Part shown: positions 59,340-64,000 of the stretch, piece by piece
Numbering within the stretch: position 1 is the first letter of the stretch
Layout of the letters: each line of letters begins with the position of its first letter
Source of the DNA: JAMXLO01 sp963799415
GTDB lineage: Bacteria > Pseudomonadota > Alphaproteobacteria > Acetobacterales > Acetobacteraceae
DNA length: 64,000 bases
Assembly (NCBI GenBank): GCA_963799415.1
Contig: CAWCXI010000025.1
Location: 248,001-312,000 of the forward strand
Direction: 5' to 3'
Program-made: the position numbers and the translations under genes
The notes under the pieces: generated by a model
Database searches by the model: none
What the model was told of the DNA's origin: nothing
The model's input: only the letters and a program-made list of their open reading frames with translations

Positions 59340-60866
59340 TCACCATTTGCGCCCCGGCATGCGATGACGGAACGCCAGTGCCTCGGCAACGTGCGGCCGC
59401 TGCACCACCTTCGCACCGGCCAGATCGGCGATCGTGCGGCCAACGCGCAGCACCCGTGTATACCCGCGTGGTGACAGGCGCAGTTTCTCCATCGCCTGCT
59501 CCGCCAGCGCATGGGACTTGGTCGTCATCTCGACGTCGCGGCCGTCGGCCTCGGCATTGCTGGTCGGACCATCCTCGCCGTAGCGCTTCCTTTGCGCTGA
59601 CCGCGCATGCCCCACGCGTGCAGCAACCGATGCGCTCGGCTCTCCCGGTGGTGCACGCGCCAGTTCGGCAGCCGTCGCCGGTTGCACTTCCACGGTCAGG
59701 TCGATCCGGTCCAGCATCGGACCACTGATCCGGTTCTGGTAGTCCTCCGCGCAACGCGGCGCACGCCCGCACTCGCGCGATGCATCGCCGAGATAGCCGC
59801 AGCGACAGGGATTTATCGCCGCGACGAGCTGGAAGCGCGCGGGATAGGTTATGTGTGCCGCTGCCCGCGCCACCGTGGTGCGCCCGGTTTCCATCGGCTG
59901 GCGCAACGAATCGAGCGTCTGTTTGGGAAATTCCGGTAACTCGTCGAGGAACAGCACGCCGCGATGCGCCAGGCTGATTTCGCCGGGCCTTGCCCTCTGC
60001 CCGCCGCCGGTCAGCGCGGCCTGCGACGCCGAGTGGTGCGGCTCGCGGAACGGCGGACGCATCACAAGGCGGCCGCCCACCAGCATGCCGGCCACACTGT
60101 GGATCATGCTCACCTCAAGCGCCTCCTTGGGCGTGAGGTCGGGCAGGAGGCCGGGCATCCGTGCCGCCAGCATCGACTTGCCCGAGCCAGGCGGTCCGAT
60201 CATCAGCAGGTTGTGGCCGCCGCCGGCAGCAATCTCAACCGCCCGCTTGGCGGTCTCCATCCCTTTGACGTCAGCAAGATCCGGCGAGCGGGCCGTCTCT
60301 GCAACACCTGCAGTCTCGGGTGGTGTCAACACCTGGGTGCCACGGAAATGGTTGATCAGCGACAGCAGGTCAGCTGCCGCCAGCACCTCGATCCGACCCG
60401 CCCAGGCCGCCTCGCCGCCCTGACTCGCCGGGCAGATCAGACCGAGGTCCAGTGTCGAGGCACCGATCGCTGCAGGCAAAACGCCGGCCACGGGGTTCAA
60501 TGTTCCATCCAGAGACAGTTCGCCGAGTGCCGCGTAGCCATACAGGTCTTCGCGCGGGACCACCTCCATCGCCGCCAGCACGCCGAGGGTAATGGGAAGG
60601 TCGAAATGACTGCCTTCCTTCAGCAGGTTCGCCGGAGCCAGGTTGATCAGCACCCGCCGCGGCGGCAGTGCCAGGCCAATGGCGCTGAGCGCGGCCCGCA
60701 TCCGTTCACGCGCCTCGCCCACTGCCTTGTCGGGCAGCCCGACCAGCAATAGCGCCGGCGTGCCGCTGGAAATCTGCACCTGGACCTCGACCGGTACCGC
60801 CTCGATGCCGGAGAAGGCGAAGGTGCGCACGCGCGCGATGGCGGCGGCGGAGCGGAGCGCTGTCAC
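59340..60866 (-). CDS. comM: YifB/ComM-family Mg-chelatase-like AAA+ ATPase
   Basis: 508 residues from a GTG at 60866. The N-terminal Lon-like domain (ALRSAAAIARVRTFAFSGIEAVPVEVQVQISSGTPALLLVGLPDKAVGEARERMRAAL) is followed by the AAA+ domain with Walker A IGPPGSGKSMLA, Walker B GVLFLDELPEF, a zinc finger region CRCGYLGDASRECGRAPRCAEDY and the C-terminal SPRGYTRVLRVGRTIADLAG. ComM is a branch-migration helicase used in natural transformation and recombination. Confidence 0.93.
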   Translation of the reverse strand: MTALRSAAAIARVRTFAFSGIEAVPVEVQVQISSGTPALLLVGLPDKAVGEARERMRAALSAIGLALPPRRVLINLAPANLLKEGSHFDLPITLGVLAAMEVVPREDLYGYAALGELSLDGTLNPVAGVLPAAIGASTLDLGLICPASQGGEAAWAGRIEVLAAADLLSLINHFRGTQVLTPPETAGVAETARSPDLADVKGMETAKRAVEIAAGGGHNLLMIGPPGSGKSMLAARMPGLLPDLTPKEALEVSMIHSVAGMLVGGRLVMRPPFREPHHSASQAALTGGGQRARPGEISLAHRGVLFLDELPEFPKQTLDSLRQPMETGRTTVARAAAHITYPARFQLVAAINPCRCGYLGDASRECGRAPRCAEDYQNRISGPMLDRIDLTVEVQPATAAELARAPPGEPSASVAARVGHARSAQRKRYGEDGPTSNAEADGRDVEMTTKSHALAEQAMEKLRLSPRGYTRVLRVGRTIADLAGAKVVQRPHVAEALAFRHRMPGRKW

Positions 60867-60975
60867 GGATTGTCGGCCTGGACAGTTGCGGGCGATTCTC
60901 CGTCTAGAGAAGGATGATGAAGGTAAAGGTAATGCGGCACCTCGTCGGACAGCCGGGCGTCCCCATGTGACGCAA

Positions 60976-61518
60976 ATGCGTCCGATGTTAATACTTGCCC
61001 TGTTGCTGGTGGGCGGACTGGCCGGCACCTGTCAGGCCGCGCAGCGCCGCATCCAGTTCAGTCCGCCGGCGAGCGAAGTCGCCTTCCGCGCCTATGGCCT
61101 TGGCATGCTGCCGATCGACTCCAGATTTGCCCAATTTACCGGTTCGCTCACCTACGACCCTGACGACCCCGCGTCCTGCCGGGTGGAACTGCAGGTCCAG
61201 GTGGCCAGCCTGGTCACCGATGATCCGTCGCTGCGCAGCACCATCGTCGGACCGGAATTCATGGACGCCGCCAGGTTTCCCGCGCTCACCTATGCGGGGA
61301 CCTGCGCAGCGAAGGGCCTCGCAGGCGATCTGGCGATGCACGGCGTCACCCGACCATTCGAGCTGTCACTGACTTGGAGCAAGGATGCCGTGGTGGCGGA
61401 AGGGAGGCTGGTTCGTGCCGACTGGGGCATGACGGCGATGTCGGTCCTGGGTGGCCGCACCGTGCGCATACGTGTCACGGTTCCGCTGATGGGACTTTCA
61501 CGGAATGCGGAGAAGTGA
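60976..61518 (+). CDS. YceI-family periplasmic protein
   Basis: 180 residues. The signal peptide is MLILALLLVGGLAGTCQA-A. The lipocalin-like YceI fold follows (VAFRAYGLGMLPIDSRFAQFTGSLTYDPDDPASCRVELQVQVASLVTDDPSLRSTIVGPEFMDAARFPALTYAGTCA...ADWGMTAMSVLGGRTVRIRVTVPL). Members bind isoprenoids or amides. It is divergent from comM. Confidence 0.85.
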   Translation: MRPMLILALLLVGGLAGTCQAAQRRIQFSPPASEVAFRAYGLGMLPIDSRFAQFTGSLTYDPDDPASCRVELQVQVASLVTDDPSLRSTIVGPEFMDAARFPALTYAGTCAAKGLAGDLAMHGVTRPFELSLTWSKDAVVAEGRLVRADWGMTAMSVLGGRTVRIRVTVPLMGLSRNAEK

Positions 61519-61611
61519 ACGGCGCGGCGCTTGACCCTTGGGTTCGCCACACCAATCATTCGCACGCAAACGAACGGCCCGTCTCCGGTCCGGGCATGGT
61601 CGGAGGCAGGT

Positions 61612-62058
61612 GTGACAATCGCTGAACCCCGGGTTGAGGCGCTCGCCAGCTTCCAGGTCGAAGACCATGTGGGTTTCCTGCTGCGTCGGGCTCACCAGCG
61701 GCACGTGGCGCTGTTCACCGCGGCTGTGGCGCATGCCGAATTGACGCCGACCCAGTTCACCGCGCTGCTGAAGACGGCGCAGTTGGGTCGGATCACACAG
61801 AACCATCTGGGCAGGCTAGCGGCGATGGATCCGGCGACCATCCAAGGCGTGGTGCAGCGGCTGATCGCTCGTGGGTTGATACGCCGCGGGCACGATCCGA
61901 TGGACCGAAGGACGGCGGTGCTGGAGCCGACCGAGGCGGGCGTTGCGTTGATTACCCGCGTCGTGGCATGCGGCTGGCAGGCGCACGACGCCGCGTTGGC
62001 GCCGCTGGCTCCCGAGGAGCGGGTCGAGCTTTTCGCCCTGCTGCGCAAGATGGGCTGA
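61612..62058 (+). CDS. MarR-family transcriptional regulator
   Basis: 148 residues from a GTG with GGAGG six bases upstream; a longer reading from 61531 has no ribosome site. The winged helix is AELTPTQFTALLKTAQLGRITQNHLGRLAAMDPATIQGVVQRLIARGLIRRGHDPMDRRTAVLEPTEAGVALI, including the D-x-R wing. It precedes the oxidoreductase by seven bases on the same strand and may control it. Confidence 0.88.
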   Translation: MTIAEPRVEALASFQVEDHVGFLLRRAHQRHVALFTAAVAHAELTPTQFTALLKTAQLGRITQNHLGRLAAMDPATIQGVVQRLIARGLIRRGHDPMDRRTAVLEPTEAGVALITRVVACGWQAHDAALAPLAPEERVELFALLRKMG

Positions 62059-62065
62059 GACCGTG

Positions 62066-64000
62066 ATGGATGCCGCGCCTGCCGCCGATGCAGTGACCCT
62101 TGGCTTCGGCTTTGGTTTCGCCGACCTCGCCGCGCGTGAGGGGCTGGTGCGGCTGGATCGGACGTTCCTCGAGCGGCTGGCGGGCGAGGATGCCGCGCTG
62201 CATGCACGCCTGCTTGCGGCACGCGCTATGCCGGACGGCGTCGCTGTGTTGGACGAAAGCGAGCTGGTGGTGGCACTCGCACCGCATCTCGATGCGTTTG
62301 TCGCTGCGCTGTTCGCCATTGAGGCGGAGACTTTAGCGCTGGCGCGTGAAACCGCCGAGCTCGATCCGATCCATGCCTGCAAACGCCTGTTCGTGCAGCG
62401 CCAGGCGGTGAAGCGATACCCCGATCCGCCGAGCTTCGACGGAACCTCGTTGCGCGCGGCACTCGAAGCGCTGTTCGGTGAGGCGCTGACCGAGCGTGCG
62501 TTCGCCGAACACGTCGCCGCTTGGGAAACGGCGGACGACACCGAACAGCTCGATATCGCTTTGCGCTATGCCGCCTGGGCGACACTGACCGAGGCCGGCC
62601 GCGCGGCGCATCCTGGCAACACGCTGTTCCGCGTGCCGCATCGGCTCGACTATCAGCATCTGGTTCCGGTTGAGACCATCGAACGTGACGGCGTCACGAT
62701 GCTGCGCCTGTCGGAGGACCACTGGCGCCCACGCGATGGGTTCGCGCTGACCGATGTCGGGATGAACACGCAGCAGGCGCTGGATCAGGTCAACTACTGC
62801 ATCTGGTGCCACACGCAGGGGAAGGATTCCTGCCGCCACGGACTGAAGGATCGCAAGACCGGAGCATTCCAGAAGTCGCCGTTCGGCGTGACACTGGCCG
62901 GTTGTCCGCTGGACGAGAAGGTCAGCGAAATGCACACGCTGCGCGCGCAGGGCAGTGCGATCGGTGCCTTTGCGATCATCGCCATCGACAACCCGATGAT
63001 GGCCGCAACCGGCCATCGTATCTGCAACGACTGCATGAAGGCGTGTATCTATCAGCGGCAGGATCCGGTCGATATTCCGCAGGCCGAGACGCGGGTGCTG
63101 AAGGACGTGCTCGGTCTGCCCTGGGGCTTTGAGATATACGCGCTGCTGACGCGGTGGAATCCGCTCGACATCCGACGCCCGCTGCCGCGGCCGGACAGCG
63201 GGCGCAAGGTGCTCATCGTCGGTCTCGGTCCCGCCGGCTTCACGCTCGCGCATCATCTGATGAATGACGGCCATACCGTGGTGGCGATCGATGGACTGAA
63301 GATCGAACCGCTCGGCTTCGATCCGTCCGCCCCGGTGCGCGACGCGGAGTTGCTGTTCGAGAACCTCGACGATCGCGTGATGGCCGGGTTCGGTGGCGTG
63401 GCCGAGTACGGCATCACCGTGCGGTGGAACAAGAACTACCTGAAGCTGGTACGACTGCTGCTGGAGCGGCGGTCGCAGTTTGCGCATTTCGGCGGAATCC
63501 GTTTTGGTGGCGGCGCGACTCTCGACATCGACGATGCCTGGGAGATGGGGTTCGACCACATCGCCCTGTGCATGGGTGCGGGCAAGCCAACCGTGCTAGA
63601 CATACCGAACGGGCTGGCGCGGGGCGTACGCGCGGCATCGGATTTCCTGATGGCGCTGCAGCTGACCGGCGCGGCGAAGTTTTCTTCCATTGCCAATCTG
63701 CAGGTCCGCCTGCCCGTCGTCGTCATCGGCGGCGGCCTGACGGCGATCGATACCGCCACCGAGAGCCTCGCCTATTACGTCCGCCAGGTGGAGAAGTTCT
63801 CGGCGCGCTACCGCACGCTGGTGGCAGAGCGTGGCGAGACAGCGGTGCGTGCCGCATGGAGTGCCGAGGAAGCGGGGATCGCCGACGAGTTCCTCGCTCA
63901 TGCGGCAGCGATCGCAACCGAGCGCGACAAAGCAGTGCAGGAGGGCACGGCGCCCCGGCTGGCCCAGCTTCTCGATGAGTGGGGCGGCGCCACGATCGCC
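62066..64000 (+). CDS. large Fe-S / FAD-NAD(P) oxidoreductase, GltD/DPD-like core, 3' truncated by window edge
   Basis: 645 residues are visible and the frame is open at the end. An N-terminal all-alpha region (1-235) with no known match precedes cysteines C245, C248, C256, C280, C320, C323 and C327, spaced as two Fe-S clusters (NYCIWCHTQGKDSC, LAGCPLD, CNDCMKAC), similar in idea to the N terminus of GltD and dihydropyrimidine dehydrogenase. Then come a dinucleotide loop VLIVGLGPAGF (about residue 386) and a second one VVVIGGGLTAIDTA. It could bifurcate or relay electrons from NAD(P)H; the natural substrate is unknown. A GTG at 62063 is the alternative start. Confidence 0.75.
   Translation, partial: MDAAPAADAVTLGFGFGFADLAAREGLVRLDRTFLERLAGEDAALHARLLAARAMPDGVAVLDESELVVALAPHLDAFVAALFAIEAETLALARETAELDPIHACKRLFVQRQAVKRYPDPPSFDGTSLRAALEALFGEALTERAFAEHVAAWETADDTEQLDIALRYAAWATLTEAGRAAHPGNTLFRVPHRLDYQHLVPVETIERDGVTMLRLSEDHWRPRDGFALTDVGMNTQQALDQVNYCIWCHTQGKDSCRHGLKDRKTGAFQKSPFGVTLAGCPLDEKVSEMHTLRAQGSAIGAFAIIAIDNPMMAATGHRICNDCMKACIYQRQDPVDIPQAETRVLKDVLGLPWGFEIYALLTRWNPLDIRRPLPRPDSGRKVLIVGLGPAGFTLAHHLMNDGHTVVAIDGLKIEPLGFDPSAPVRDAELLFENLDDRVMAGFGGVAEYGITVRWNKNYLKLVRLLLERRSQFAHFGGIRFGGGATLDIDDAWEMGFDHIALCMGAGKPTVLDIPNGLARGVRAASDFLMALQLTGAAKFSSIANLQVRLPVVVIGGGLTAIDTATESLAYYVRQVEKFSARYRTLVAERGETAVRAAWSAEEAGIADEFLAHAAAIATERDKAVQEGTAPRLAQLLDEWGGATIA

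Overview
The window is GC-rich, densely coded and free of recognisable tRNA, rRNA or CRISPR features. Gene content (UbiE, CoaBC, NrdR, a RibB with a degenerate RibA-like domain, OmpA-like and YraN proteins) and the order glyA-nrdR-ribD-ribE-ribB(X)-ribH-nusB point to an alphaproteobacterium, most likely Rhodospirillales/Acetobacteraceae. The family-level placement is inference from gene content and style, not from a marker tree.

Layout. 1-6.2 kb: the end of an MFS exporter, a split YeeE/YedE sulfur-transport pair behind an FNR-type box, then GNAT, coaBC, ubiE, mutM and an enoyl-CoA hydratase. 6.2-14.4 kb: an orphan Wza-like lipoprotein, an ACS-type MFS permease, a minus-strand operon (RraA-like aldolase, OppD, OppF, iron alcohol dehydrogenase), and divergently an Asp/Glu racemase-family enzyme and UDP-glucuronate decarboxylase. 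14.4-16.8 kb: a decayed IS701-type transposase and a complete IS701-family element with 18-bp inverted repeats and CTAG target duplication. 16.8-24.4 kb: catabolic or detoxification enzymes (lactonase-like MBL fold, MDR reductases, CaiB CoA-transferase, D-hydroxyacid dehydrogenase, Zn alcohol dehydrogenase, O-methyltransferase). 24.5-31.6 kb: SAM/cyclase/AAA signalling protein, beta-lactamase-fold hydrolase, HSL esterase, DHA2 exporter, M20 amidohydrolase. 31.6-36 kb: divergent ppk2 and a CBS protein sharing an FNR-type box, panC, a collapsed DUF2332 gene, an SDR, and a vapBC module. 36-45.8 kb: cydDC, small envelope proteins, recQ, a decayed AraC/MFS pair and an MHS-type permease. 45.8-48.2 kb: two divergent citrate-synthase-family genes, one fused to a helix-turn-helix. 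48.2-52.2 kb: OmpA-like, BacA/SbmA-like ABC exporter, DUF1499, unknown protein. 52.2-64 kb: NHL propeller, nusB, the riboflavin operon, nrdR, glyA, yraN, comM, YceI, MarR and the start of a large Fe-S/FAD oxidoreductase.

The genes do not form one pathway. The clearest functional blocks are riboflavin synthesis, cytochrome bd assembly (cydDC) and a putative oxygen-responsive set (YeeE pair, ppk2, CBS protein) linked by two boxes with identical arms. The most unusual unit is the divergent citrate synthase / HTH-citrate synthase pair, whose only intergenic palindrome ends one base before the regulator-like gene's ATG.

Caution: at least ten genes, including normally essential ribD and ribH and the conserved nrdR, carry single-base frameshifts that restore a normal protein if corrected. 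This looks more like indel error in the sequence than gene decay; a few loci (MFS with an in-frame TAG, DUF2332 with a large internal deletion, the IS701 remnant) are better candidates for real pseudogenes.
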